A stretch of DNA of 64,000 nucleotides from Begonia masoniana. Its lineage: Eukaryota > Streptophyta > Magnoliopsida > Cucurbitales > Begoniaceae. Shown here piece by piece: positions 22,674-35,726 of this stretch; the first letter of the stretch is position 1, and each line of letters begins with the position of its first letter. The position numbers were made by a program, and so were the translations under genes. Under the pieces are notes generated by a model that worked only from the letters and a program-made list of their open reading frames with translations, searched no databases and had not been told where the DNA came from. The stretch lies in the NCBI GenBank assembly GCA_022432975.1, contig CM039502.1, forward strand, positions 3,772,375 through 3,836,374, written 5' to 3'.

Positions 22674-25600
22674 TCAAGTAGGCAATGTCCTCAGCAAGCG
22701 AAGAGCTTTTTCCCAATTTGGTCTCTGAGACAGAACCATTCTTCTCAATGGCGGAACTGCATTTGCTGCCAAAATAGCTGCGTGATTCTCACAGTCCATA
22801 CTCAAGTTATAAAGTACTGCTAAAGCTGCTTCGCTGGCTCTTTCACGGCCTTCTTCAATTAGCTTCACCAATGTGGGAATTCCACCCTGCGAAACAATGG
22901 CCTGACCGGAATCTACTATCCCTTCTGCAACGATTCTGTTGAGCTCCATTGCAGCAGCTTCCTTCACTTCCATGGAAATAGAGTTATTCATCTGCTCGAG
23001 AAGTCTTGGGATCGTCTCGTAAAGTGTCACCTCCGTGTTTATCGGGTTCTGAAAGTTTGGATTAGAAGTTGAAGCAGAAAGAGAGCTGAGTCTTATCAGG
23101 CAAGCTGCCACCCAATCTTTATAGTGTAGTGGAATATCAGACTTGAGGATTTTCCTAAGGGATTTGATCAAATTCGGAGAATTTATTTTTGAGGAGAACT
23201 CTTTAAAATCAAGAAGTTTTGTCAATAAACGAGAGGCTGCCGAGACTGCAAGACCAGCCTCTTCAACTTTAAGGGTGTATGTTTCCGGCGGTAGATCTTC
23301 CTCATTGGACTCTGCATTGAGAAAAAAGTAAGCATGGGTAAGGATCAAACATGAATGAAGATCATAAAATCACAGATTTCAAAGCACTTTGGTCGGATGC
23401 ATGTATTGCTTTAATTTTGATATATAAGTTAACATATTAGTTTTCAAAACTAGTTTAGTCTATTTGCCACTACAAAACTTGACCCAAAACTAATCCAACC
23501 AACCAACCATCCTAAAACCCAAAAACCAGAACTAGGGAAAACCAAGAATTTCTTCTGGTTTGGTACCCAAGCCGGACCCACTTTTCTCATCTACTATTTA
23601 GTCCCCTCTTAGTCACTTTTCTCATCTACTATTTAGTCCCCTCTTAGTCAAATTGAAGTAGCTGAAGAAACGAAACATAGATAAGTTCATCCACAGTCGA
23701 ACAGTAGGTTCAAATTGAGGAAAAAACAAAAATTATTGGAATCAATAGTTTGAAGTACTGTTTTCATACCTACTAGAACTATTTGTTGGAAAACAGCATC
23801 CAAACCAGATTCGATGTCCGCTGAAACAATTACTCGAATGTCTGGATCAATGATTGTCGCAAACTCCAGTATTAAAGCGGCATTCTTTTGCAAATATGGA
23901 GATGACGCCTTTAAAAGCTCGACAAGACGAGAAATAATAGAAGGATCCATAACACCTTTCCTGTAACAGCATAATTGGATCCCTAAATTTACAAGGATAT
24001 AAATCATAAATCTGACAAATTAGGTTTTACATTAATTGTAATTTAATATGATAATACAAAATGGAATTGTAACTTCAAAATTTTGCTTCTACTTCTAGGT
24101 ATGCACTTGGATTTACTTTCTTTTGTTTATCATTCCTTCTTTGATAGAATATTTATAATATATTATGAATAGTGAAAAAATAAATTACGTCTACTGTAAA
24201 TGAACCAAACTTCAAAATGTAAGATTACATAGTACACACGGGACTACTCATAATAAATTATCAAATTAAATTCAACCTAACAGTCCATTATTGTTCATAA
24301 GGTCAATAATGATAAATGGGGCCAATTCTTAAGTTTTACATAGGGCTCCATCAAATGAATCCACCGAAAAGCAATGAGTTATACAAGAGACAATGCATAA
24401 CTATTGATATGAAAATAGGCGCTATGATACCAAATAATGCTAACACAGAAGGTTGGGCACGGGTGCCGATGGCCGTGCTGGAAAAAGCTCTCGGGTTTGG
24501 GCATCTGGGATTGAGGGCGATAGTCCGATGATGAATAATGAAAAATGCATTTCGGATGCAGGTGACCATGTAAAAAAGCAAAAGTCTGGAAGGGATTTTA
24601 ATTTGAAAAATACATTATAGCGGACGACCTTTAAGAATGAGCAAGCGACTTGTGTGAATGGCAGCAAAATAACAGAAAACAACCAAAGACGAAAGGATGT
24701 AGCTTGAATAGGAAGATTCAAGCTACCAAGTATGAAACCACAAAGAAATCAGAACGAAATGATTCTGAAAGGGTAGAACCACGAAGAAACAATAAGAAAT
24801 TTGAAAAAAAAAAAACGAACTCAATATGAAGACGGATTTCTTAAAGAGGGTGAAAAAAATGAAGATTTACTTTAATTTCTATATTGAGAAAGATAGATAA
24901 AGTCTTTTCACCGAACCACCACACTCAAATAATAAGGTTAAATCTCCAAGAATCTAACCTTAAGAGCCTACCGGAGAGAAATCTTTATTTTCTCCTTTAA
25001 TATTCAAAGTTCAATTCATCCACAAGAACTCTAAGAGGGTTTAAATAATTCACAACTAGGGCTAGCTAGACTTAAAGACAAACTCAAAAATACCATTTTT
25101 TCCAAAATAAACATCACATGACTAATACAAGACTCAAGCCACGTATACCTTAAAATATGAAATAAAAGCAACGCATGCATAACCAAGTTTACTAACATAA
25201 ATTAAAAACCAAAGAAAAAAAATGTGAGCGGATTTTGAGCCAAAGGCATGAGTCGTGTTGGAGGGGCCATGGAAAATCTAACAGCGGATGAAAGAGAGTA
25301 AAAAGGAGGGAAAAGAACCTGCTGTTTATGTGTTTATTTGCTTGTTCAACTGAGTTTCCCGCAAGTCCCACAGAAAATTTACTTTCCATTCCCATTCCCT
25401 TCCTGGATCCATTCACTGGTCCATCATAAAACTGAATAGCATTGAAATTTTTGTAAGTCATTTATACCAGGTAAGTTCTTTAACATTATTCAGCAACAAA
25501 CAGATTAAACCTTTGATTTCATTTCTTTGCTGGGGTCCAAGATCTTCGACAGTATAGTCAATATCTGCCTTCCAAGGATAGTTCATGATATCAACAAAAC

Positions 25601-28484
25601 AAAATTAGAATTATTTCTTAGAAACTTTGCCATAAAAAAATAAACAGAAATACCTATACCTTTTCAATCACATGTTCAGGGATAGATGAGAGCTTTAAAA
25701 TGATAAATAAAGGATCCAGTGCGCCTTCGGCCTCAATTGTATGGCAAACACTAACGCTGCTTGAAGAGAAAAACAATTTTTAAGAAAGTCTGTAAAATGA
25801 AATGCAAGATAATATTGAAACTTTTAAGACAAAAATATAATCAACAAATTTCGGGACGTGCCAAAACTCAAAATTTTGAGATACTTTGAAGTGAGAAGGT
25901 TCTGCGATTATTATTACCAAGTACAGTCAATGTTTATTCATCTCATTAAAACAGTCCTAATAAAGTTACTTTTATGATACCTTAGAGATAACTTCTCCAA
26001 CGCTCGAACTACAGTCCATCTGAGAGCATCATTTTTGCATTCTAAAAGCCTAACTAGGTGTTTGATTGCTCCAGCTTCTTTGAAGGAAACTCGCATATGC
26101 TCATTGATCGATGCATCAACAATTGACTCTACAGCTCTTAATACTGCTAATTCATCTTCAAGTTCGAGGATCAAAACTAGTCGAGCCACACCATCCATCC
26201 AAGGTAAGATTGTTCGACGATAATCATTTGAAAATTCAGATTGAGATTGCTTTCCATCTTCAAATTCTATAGCACCGATACGAGCAAGAAATTGTTGTTG
26301 GGTTCTCCCAACTATTGCATTTTCCTTGGCTTCATCTATTTTTGCATTTTTGTTGTCAATATTCAATCCGAGGAGTAATTCAGAGGCACCAAATCTAGAC
26401 GGGCCTTTAAAAGATTGTTCTATCTTTGTACCATCAGGTAAACTAGGCCACATATGCAAACCGGGTCGAAAGGACTTATAGGCAGATGTCCCAATCATTG
26501 GAACAGGAACTAAACCTTCCTCTATAATGAGAATCCTATAATATTCATCCTTAGCAAGTTCCAACAATGCATTTCTTGCTTCCTTATTAATTACTTTAGA
26601 TCCTTCCTCGTTTGCTTTGACGTATTTTGCCTGCAATGGAGGCCAAAGAGGTGGTATTTCACTGAGAATAACATAAACGTTTCAAAAAACCATAAAATAA
26701 TTTGAAATGAATACTCACAATTTTATCCTATCTGTAATTTTAAACTTTCAGTCAATAAAAGTAAAAGAAGAGCCACTTACCAATTTCGCAATGAGACCCA
26801 ATTCAACCATTATTTTGTGATTAACTGGACTCAAAGCTAGATTAGCTAAAACTCCTCCAACTGCTTCCTTTACTTTAATGTCCTCATCATCAAGATACTT
26901 AATGAGCAGAGGCAAGATATCGGGCTTCGCAATCTTGATACGAAGCTTCTCATCGACAGACAAATTCCACAAAGTACATATACTTTGCTCCTTTACCTGG
27001 ACACATAGATGTCAAACCATAGGGAAGTTAATAAGCTTAAAAAGAAAACAGAATAACGAGGTGTAAAAGCTCAATTTTTGAGGCCCCTATCGTCACCTCC
27101 GGAGGCAGAGAAGGTTGATGTAGCAAGCCTGTTATCTCTTCAACTGCCCCACTTTCTGCTACTACTTCTCTGTATAAGTTAACTAGGGATATTGAACGCA
27201 AAAGACCTGCAGCCGCTTCACATGTGGAGCTCGACTCTGATCTAAGAAGATTAACAGTCAGATTTACACACCCAGGAAACTGCATAATGGCATCAATACA
27301 TTTCTTTCCCCCAAGAGAATATTTCCATAGAGCCACAATGCCTTGTTCTCTATCAAGAGGATCATGATCTAGCCCAAGCATGCGGACAAATAAAGCTAAA
27401 TAATTGTCACCAAAACTAGAACTACTCTTCAAACCTTCAATTTCCTGAGAGGATTAACATGTAGTTTTAGCTGGTAAACAATGACCATCCTTTTCAGACA
27501 ATAAAGTAATAGAGGATGTCATTCAGAAAATAAATTGTTACTAAATGGAAAAAAAAAAAAAAAAGTAGAAAAGGAAAGCTGTGAGAACTGAGAAGGAGAA
27601 AGAGAGGGAGTCCATGTCGATGTTGAGGACAAAATGTAGTGTTAAGACAGTAGGAAAGTTAATACAAAGGAAGCTGCTGATTTTTAACATTATCAACGCA
27701 ATAATTTGTACGGGATGATAAAACAATGAACATGGCAATAAAAGCTTAAACCAACAAACACTTTCTTTTTCAAATTTTCTCCACAATTAGCCTACACGCA
27801 AAATCTCCCATCAACATTCGTTCAATTTCTATTCTTCCCAGGATCATAACAATTCCACATTACAATCAGAATTTATCCAAACCCCTTTATGTCATTTGAG
27901 ATCAATAAAATGTCGTGGTACAGGAGTATCATGATATTAGTCGAGGTTGTCGTCAGTTGGCTAGACATCCAAGGATATTAAAAAATAAAACAAAAATCAC
28001 TCCCCCGTAGGTACTCTTTCATATAGCAACATTCGCAATGCTTGAACAAAAGAAATGGTTGGTAGCTCTAAGGAAAATAAAGATCAGCAACAGCAAGTGT
28101 AAATTCTAAACTAAATTACATCATTTGCGAAAGAAGGCACGACGTAACATATGATGCAGAGGAGGAAAAGGAAAGGCTAACTCAGAAAAAGAATAGATAA
28201 ACATTTACCATGAAAATAACTCAGAGAGGAAAAGAAAATGGTGAATTAGAACTCACTGTAGGCGCAGACTGATGAGAATCACCGCCGTCATCGCTACTGA
28301 TCCTTGCTCGGACAATCACGTCTCGTCTAAAGTTATGGGCATACCGAGAAAAGATTGCTGGGCCTTTGGTTTTCATTTTCATGATTCCAACACCATGAAC
28401 TCGAATTCGAGAGTTTGGAGGAAAGTGAAAACAGTGGGGATGAGGAAGCTTGAGTTTAATGGGTATTGGGATAGAGGAGGCCAT
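22674..28484 (-). CDS. Armadillo-repeat protein, probably plastid-targeted (At1g23180-like)
   Basis: Nine exons: 28484-28257, 27444-27097, 26996-26781, 26630-25981, 25756-25660, 25564-25511, 25431-25319, 23960-23770 and 23311-22674. They total 2535 bp (844 aa) with every junction in phase, all GT-AG. The first about 60 residues are Ser/Pro/Lys/Arg/His-rich with almost no acids, typical of a chloroplast transit peptide. After that come repeated ARM-type helices: a block around LGLDHDPLDREQGIVALWKY, one around SVDEKLRIKIAKPDILPLLI, the central EFEDGKQSQSEF linker, and C-terminal repeats around GGIPTLVKLIEEGRERASEA. The end, RALRLLRTLPT-like (here KALRLLRTLPT), matches the Arabidopsis ARM protein as I recall it. 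Molecular function is not established from sequence; it is probably a protein-protein scaffold. Intron 7 (23961-25318) is the longest, about 1.36 kb. Confidence 0.9.
23961..25318. other. Large intron 7 of the ARM gene with a possible LTR-element remnant
   Basis: At about 24421-24435 the minus strand reads TTTGGTATCATAGC, close to the initiator-tRNA-Met primer-binding motif TGGTATCA(G/T)AGC used by plant LTR retrotransposons. The adjoining region (about 24440-25080) has no open frame, so an old LTR fragment is possible. No domain or TSD is visible. Confidence 0.35.
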
Positions 28485-30045
28485 CGTTTTGGCCAAAGCA
28501 AGGAAGGTGCAGAAAAACTAGAGGAAGAAGATGGTATCTGGTAACAACTTCTCCGACGGTCGGAGTTTGAAATGACCACCGGAGATTAGAGTACCCCGTG
28601 TGCGAAACAGATAAGGGAAAAGCCATCTTTTTTATTTAAAAGATTTAAAAGTATAATTAATTAATTATTATAAGAAACAAAATTCAAACTAAATGTTTAA
28701 TACACAATTTTAAAAAATAAATAATAAAAACTATATTTTGATAACAAGGTTAAAAATGAACAATTTTTTTAATTAATTATACTTTATTTCGTTTAATTAA
28801 TATAATAAATTATAAATAATTAATTTATTATATTTATTGAATTATTCGTTCTTTGACAAATTAACAAGTATTTTAAGAGAGTAAAATAAAAAAATAAGCG
28901 ACGAAACTGTTAAGCAATTAAGTTAGCTTGTTGTGTGTGCTTCCTCGCAATGTATTCACAAGTGCTGCCAAAAAAGGTGCACCAGGGGCTTGATTGATTG
29001 GGGTTGGTTTCTCCGGTTCCAAAAAGGAGCATTTCGTTTTGGTTTCAATAATTTTGAAATCAAATAATTTGTTAAATTTCAATTAGAAGTGAAACCAAAT
29101 CGAACCATTTACACCCTAATGTGCACCTTTTCCTCAGCTCCTATAATTTACAAACCCGGTGCAGATGGTAAGATTTACGAGCGCAAGGCGAGATCATGCG
29201 GGTTCTGATCCACATACCATTGCCCTTAACATTTTCTAATCATAATTTTGTCTGGCAGATCAATCTGCCATGTAATTCAATGCTAACTTCCAATCTTACT
29301 TTCATTGACTCATGCTTCTAAAGGCATTTTGTTTATTCACATCTTCGTAGGAAATCTACCATAATATCACTATGTAATTTTATGTTTACTCTTTTATCGA
29401 TGACAATGATAGTGCAATTTATTGCAATTAATGTAATAAATTATAAATAATTAATTTACTACATTAATTGCATCAAATTGTTTGACACATCATCGAGTAT
29501 TTTAAAAAAAAATAAAATACAAGAGTAAACTAAGCATTATTTATTATCACGGGTGCTTCCTTTTTCTCAAGTATTAGTAGCTTTAATGAACAAGAACACC
29601 AGTCTTCCAAAATTGTACAACCAAACTGTCATTACTTGTTTCTTATAGAAAGAGTTTTATCATTTTAACTGTAGGAAATTCAATTAGAGACCAAGGATTA
29701 TTCCATCAACAACCATCTATTTAACAAAGTATCCTTACTAAAACATTTTTTTAAATACAAAAGTAACATATTTTCCTAAAATTCAAAAATTTTCATTGTA
29801 AATGGCAAGTACTTGTACAAATAAAATTACAAATAAAGATGTGAGAGAGAGAAAAAAAGAAGAAGATGCAGGGTCATTTATATGTCCATGAAAATGGAGT
29901 ACTAAATTGAGGCACAAAATTGGATACATTCTAAAATATAAAAGAAGGGACATAAGCAACGGATGAATCAAAGGTTGGTATTTCGAACCTGCAAATAGAA
30001 GGCACTATGACTATTACAGTCCGTCCTTCCTGAAACTCGTAAATA
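28485..30045. other. Intergenic region with AT-rich palindromic repeats
   Basis: Around 28795-28850 and 29430-29480 the strings TAATAAATTATAAATAATTAATTT are repeated, each followed by TTGACA-like and GTATTTTAA motifs, indicating a dispersed AT-rich repeat. A similar string occurs near 63885. No gene is seen. Confidence 0.55.
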
Positions 30046-33000
30046 TTAGCTTAGTAACAGCTTTAACTCGTCGCGAAACGTCGATATCTTGTTCGCCTCA
30101 ATAGCCATGACTAGGCCTACTAACTGATAGTTTTTCATCTGTGAGGCCAAAACATAAACATTAAACAGAGAGAGGGAGAGATGAATTATGTAAAGATGTA
30201 AAGAAAAGAGAATAAATGAAATAGTAGCAAGCTTTATATGTGACTAGATTGGTCGTTAATATGGATTGAATGTAATACTTGCCTCACGAGGAACAGACTG
30301 CTGCGTTGCCAAAGGAAAGAAGAAGGACCAAGAACAAAGCTGAATTAAATGTGGAAAAAAAAGTCAGTACGAAGATGAGGTAGTCTGAGCTCACAGTGCA
30401 TAGTATCAATACCTTGTGAAATATTTCATCTTCCTGTTTTACATACAAAATCGCCTCATCTACTTTTTTCCGATCTACATTCTTGTGCTGTAGTTTTGCA
30501 TTAAGTTAGCAGTGGAGAAAGAGAGTATAAAATCAAAACTAAGAGCAGAAATGCAATGTGTAAGAGTAGATATTAAAGCAGAAATACCTTGTAGACTTTG
30601 CTGACTATGATGTAGAATTTGAAACGGAAGGAATCTCTGAGTGCTTCTGTTGGCTTTAACAGATAGAAAATTATAAGTTGAAGAGATTGTAATCAGATCA
30701 TAAATCAAGCGATTCAATTCACAATAATTGCATCTAACCTCATCCTCAGTAGCCCAACAGATTTCATCAAAAAGAGCATCGTAAAGTGGTGGTAAAAGCT
30801 GAAGAGGGAGATTAACAACTCGCTGAGAGATCAAGAGACCAACAGTATGTGCTTGTACACCCAAAAGAGATGTCAATTCATTCATTATTTCTTTGTCTTG
30901 GCAAATATTACGAAGGAATGCCTTTAGCTCCTTCATACACATTTTATCCTGAACCGGCATTAAAGAGGATAAGTAACACCAACATTCAAATGATTAATAC
31001 AGTTCCCAAAACAAACAAAATGGATATGAAGTACAACATAAATATTTTATCAGCAAAGCCTGCTTTTTTGTAATAATAGGAAAGAAAAATCTACTGTAAA
31101 TACTAGGGAATAAGATTTGATCTTATTTAGTGAATTTTGTAAATTCTACATTCCAGAAAGAGTTTGCCACATTTATGAATAAAATATCATCAACATAATT
31201 TTAATTGACTAAATATCCCCACATTAGTATACACAACATTGTGTGGAAATGGAGACTTGATATTGGCAAGACAGTAAGTATCAATGTGAAACAGCTCTAC
31301 GATCTCTAAACGCCTAAACTGATATAAAAGCACACTCAAACAGCTTTTTAAGAAAACTTTGGTCATTTGTTACAGCAAAATGGAGAAAGTAAGGAGCAGA
31401 GGAGGTAATCTTTACTCGAAGATAAACAAATAGAAGGTAGAGGTTAAAAAAAGATAGAAGCCAACAGCAACTCAAGCCAAGCCAAACACACACCCTTGAA
31501 AAATTTAGTTTACCATTTTGCAAATAGCATCTTCATCAACCAGCTTAGATTAAACATTCTAATAGCACTTAGACAGGGCGTAAGAAGTTGTGCACAACAC
31601 TTGATTCCGCATTCTATTTATTATCACAAGCTAAATCTCTTGTGGAAGGCCTTTGTTAATTATTTCTTCAGACGCCTTGGATCTCCCAAAATGGAAGTTT
31701 CTGAAGACCAAGGGATAAGAAAGTTGTGGGATGCAAATGAGATATATATTAAGTTCAAATCAAATGGTAGAAATGAAAGGTAGAAGACAGGATTGCTAGC
31801 AAGAAAATTCACACAAAATCAAGGTATAGAGTACCGAGAAGATTCTGCCCTCAAAGAAATAAAAATGAACATCATTAAAATTCTTCAATCAATTGCAGCA
31901 AAGCAAGATTGCTCACTACAAAAATTTGACGTGAAGAATGCATTTCTTCATGGTGACCTAGAAGACAAGGGTTTCATGCAAATACCAGTTGGAGCCTTGG
32001 AAGAAATGGGCAAGGTGTGTAAACCAAAGGAAGTATCGTGTGAATTAACACAATCACAGATGGCATAGTTTTGGAAATATACCACCGCGTGCACAAATTT
32101 GACTACAAGCACAACCAGGTCATACTATGTTCTCTTAGATACTGACAACAACCGGAGCCAGTGCAGCATAACAAGACTAAACCAATGGATATTGAAAGAA
32201 GTTTTTATAAAGGAAAACAAAAATATGAGGACCAATCTGCATATCGTATGTTTCAGTGGAAAATTAAAAAGCTGATGTCTAAACCAAGAGATTACAATTT
32301 CAAGTAAACATTGACAAACTTATAATGAAGGATATTCATCGACCAGCTCTAGGAAGGCCGATGAGGGTTGTCATGTTTACTTCCCAATTATTGAAACAAC
32401 ATTTCCCTGTATGAACTTAGCATCTTTTCTTAATACAATAACAATACTAGTAGTATCAGAAGAAGCAGTTATACAATGGCCATATATCTAATTTACTTGA
32501 GAAATTATCTAACCTAGTATAGCTATGTTAGATAATTCCTAGTATGGCTAGGTTGGTTTCTATAGCTAGGTTAGATAATTCCTAGCATAGCTACGGTTGG
32601 TTTCTATATTAACATGTAAATACCTCTTTTTTTTTTATCAATAAAAACTCTAAAAATTTCTACAAAGTTTAATCTTCTTGCCTCATATCTGCCCAAGCTA
32701 AGCGCAGTGATGAAAGAATATACTCCGTTATCTTCATCACCCTCCAATTTGACAACAGTTCCCACAGTGGTTTGCTTCCAATATTATGTCCACAAAGCCA
32801 CTCAAATCCCACAGCTTGTCATCAAGATACGTCTGCAACAAGGTCTTTACTCCATGAAAATCATCAGGCTTTGGGTCGAAAAAGGCAAAATCTGCTTGTA
32901 CAACCTGTAAAGATAACACGATCAGGCAACTACCAATAACCAAGCACAACTCCACCTTCCCCGCATTCATACTTATTATCATCTGCAAGCAATCAAAATT

Positions 33001-33363
33001 GTTTCAGTTTAAGTCTATTTCTCACCTCAAATTCTTCATCATCAGAAGATTCAGATAGTTCTTTCTTAATTTCTGAACAACGGTTGATAATCCCATGACC
33101 TACATGGGACACGAAAGAATTGTTTAGCTACGCCTTAAAAAGAGACACCCAAGAGATATCAAAATACATATTAATATACTCCAACGAAAACATAATTAGC
33201 TAAGTCATCATATACCCGTTGATTTAAGGAGTGATTTCTTATGGAATTGGGAATCGCCCATTCTATTTTTGATCAAATATGAAGAAGCGAATCGAGCAAA
33301 TGATGAAAACATCGAAGGATGACTCCTTAACACCTTTCTTCGACTTGTTGGTTTTCGAGGCAT
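30046..33363 (-). pseudogene. BCCIP homologue (nuclear chaperone/p21-binding family) with a one-base frameshift
   Basis: Eight exons: 33363-33216, 33099-33026, 32904-32682, 30948-30739, 30653-30588, 30487-30413, 30339-30283 and 30138-30046. The start MPRKPTSRRK is basic, as in plant BCCIP. Family landmarks are the acidic SESSDDEEFE, VQADFAFFDPKPDDFHG, LISQRVVNLPLQLLPPLYD and the C-terminal MKNYQLVGLVMAIEANKI. Relatives act in large-ribosomal-subunit chaperoning and cell-cycle/DNA-repair contacts in the nucleus. Exon 3 is 223 bp instead of the in-phase 222. After VDIILE the frame shifts by one base, and the expected QTTVGTVVKLEGDEDNGVYS follows in the other frame, so translation as given stops early. 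Without that base the gene would encode 314 aa. Introns 3 and 7 appear to use GC donors (GAG|GCAAG). All other exons are clean, so it is either a young pseudogene or a sequence error. Confidence 0.85.
31500..32664 (+). mobile_element. Degenerate Ty1/copia retrotransposon remnant in BCCIP intron 3
   Basis: Plus-strand peptide around 31793-32020 shows the copia reverse-transcriptase start: ARKFTQNQGIEYRE, then QKFDVKNAFLHGDLED and FMQIPVG (family: FDVKNAFLHGDLEEEVYM). Stops and deletions precede and follow it. The right end resembles a 3' LTR ending TTTCTACA at about 32664, and includes a duplicated GTTAGATAATTCCTAG motif (about 32525-32590). Gag, integrase and RNase H are not recognisable and no TSD was found. 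Dead element. Confidence 0.75.
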
Positions 33364-34829
33364 CTTGAAACACAAACGTTTTCCGATTCATATAAACATA
33401 AGCTGCATAGTAAAAAAAAAAAATCCATTAAGCTTGAATAGGTTGAAATTCATAATTTCAAACGACTAAAAAGGTCAATTGAATAGAATCTCGAAAGCAA
33501 AGAGGGGGAATTCGCCAAAGATGAAATCCAAACGAAATCAGGTAAAGAATCGTGAATGAAATAGTTCCAGTTCAAATGGCGGATGCATTTAATTTTTCAC
33601 CATTATGCACGTATATGAGAAGAGAGAAAAGGGCGGGAACTTACAGTGAAAGAGCAGATTATCCAACTAGTACGAAAAACCCCAACAATATAAGGAGTCT
33701 GGCAAAAGATAAGAGAAGGTATCCACTGGTAAGTGGTAAGATAATCAGTGGAGAAGAAGAGGAAAGTGGGGAACGAGGATGAGCTGAAACCAGAAAACAC
33801 GGAGACCTCAGGGACGAAGAGGGGTAAAACTTCTCAGACGGGGAAGAAAAGAAGGAAAAGAAAGAATCATAATTTGTGCACTAACCCTGATTATTTCAAT
33901 TATTGTTTTATTTTATTTTTTTATTGCTTGGTACGTTTTTCGGGTTAGCCAATCTCGTGCACGGCCGAGGGGCGTCGCGCGCGCCCATGCTGGCCGAGGC
34001 TATAAAATGCTCGTGCTATGGATGATGGTTTCAAAACTGTTCATACTTTGTATTTCATTTAGTTTCATTGACATAATGATTAAAGAGACGTGTTAGAGAA
34101 GTAGGCTCAATAAATATGTCGTGTCTTCTCCAGCCTAGGTCAACTCCAAGATTCGCAAGAAACTTTACAGAATATTTTCTCATGATGTGATGGTTGTGTA
34201 GTTATAATTCAAAGTAATCTCGACTAGACATTTTGCCTTGATTTTTCCCCTACAATAATGTAAGATATTAAAAAATGACAAAGACATTTTTTTCCGAATC
34301 GATTTTGGCACCTTATTTTCTAAACTAAACGAACATTAAAAATTACAAATCATCAGATAAATTAGAAAAAGTGGCAAAACTTTGCACAACATCTTGTCAA
34401 CCAATGATTAATTTTTAAAAAAATAAATATAACATTACTCAAAATTAAATATTTGTGTTCATGTTCTTATAATTTTATCATTTAATTAATTTTCATCTTT
34501 AAATTTATCAAAAAAATCTACAAGATAATTATGCAACCTTATTACATTTATTAATTAGAATTGTCCTTAAAAATCGTACACAACTACTTTAATTTGAAAG
34601 AGTAAATTCGAATGTTTCGTAACTACAATGTCGCAAAAAGGATCATTATAGAGATTGACTGGCCAAAGGTAAATTATTAATTAGTTCCTTATTTGAGGAT
34701 CGAGAACTTCTTTCGATACGTTAGCAGTATTAAAAGTTGTGAATTCTAAGAGTGGTAATATCGATCAATCAGTTTGATGTCACGATATCATACATAGAAA
34801 AAAAAAAAAAAATTGGGGACAAATCATCA
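33364..34829. other. Intergenic region between BCCIP and NdhL
   Basis: Contains the BCCIP upstream region (open frames at 33552-33948 have no domain) and AT-rich sequence up to the NdhL stop. A GC-rich patch (about 33957-34000) stands out from its surroundings but carries no recognisable gene. Confidence 0.55.
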
Positions 34830-35726
34830 TCACTCATAGTCCTCAGGCTTGGCGTGAGGGTACTTGTAAGAAGCATTTTTAATCTGAGAGTAGTCTTTGG
34901 GAGTAGACCAAGGATATTTCATGGATGGATCTCTTGGAAACTTTCTGAAGTTCAGAAATGGCGCCCATACCAACACCCTGCAAATTCAAACGCACCCACC
35001 AAAATTAGGAAGAAAATTATAAACTAATCATTTTAATTGGAATTTTCAGACTCACCCAGGAAAGAACAAGAAGACAAACATGAACTGAAAGTACATCTCC
35101 AACAGGTTTCTCCTATACCATCTTATCCTCAGCCAGTTCATGATGATTGGCTGACAAATATTCATCGCACAAAATCATTCCATATTTTCTCGGGCAAAAT
35201 GCAGGAAAATTCACAGAAGAAAACCAGGGTATTTTCTCACTGGCATGACGATGAAGTAGAAGAAGGCAATAATCCCCCCTTGTATCAGAATCGACGTCAA
35301 ATCTTCATCAGTATTTACTCCAGTTACAGCAAGTGCAGGCTCATCCGGCCTGCAACGGGAACATACCAGAAACGTTATTATTACTATTATTATTTCAAAA
35401 AAAAAAAAAGAAGAAATCATGGCTTACGGTGGCTAAAAGGGCTCCGATTTGAACAGCAAGACAAGATTTCTTCAGCTGGGAATGACTACTACTGGGTTTG
35501 TTGAGTTTGCTTGCAAGAACCTGATATGAAAAAGTGATTTAGAATCTGCACGAATTGAAATAATTAGGGGGAAAAACAAAGAAAACCAGAGAAAAAAAAA
35601 AAAGACCTTGAATTTAGGTTTGGAGGTGTGAGAAAATCTGGGGCTGGAGAGGAGAGGGAGACGAGGAGAGAAAGAGAGAGAAGGCAAAGCTTTGGGGATT
35701 CGGGAAGTGATCTGCGAGCAGTTCAT
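34830..35726 (-). CDS. ndhL: Chloroplast NDH complex subunit L (NdhL)
   Basis: Five exons: 35726-35607, 35520-35428, 35339-35241, 35150-35056 and 34977-34830, totalling 555 bp (184 aa). The nuclear-encoded product belongs to subcomplex A of the thylakoid NDH complex, which drives cyclic electron flow around photosystem I. The first about 60 residues (MNCSQITSRIPKALPSLSFS...) form a Ser/Pro-rich transit peptide. Two membrane segments follow: LIQGGIIAFFYFIVMP and FQFMFVFLFFPGVLVWAPF. Between them lies the basic loop NWLRIRWYRRNLLEMY. The C-terminal stretch FLNFRKFPRDPSMKYPWSTP is the strongly conserved family tail. The exon-3 acceptor is set at 35339 (ATGAG|CCT) because the stronger-looking CAG 11 bp upstream would introduce a stop. 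This fits a continuous frame but should be confirmed with RNA. Confidence 0.93.
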
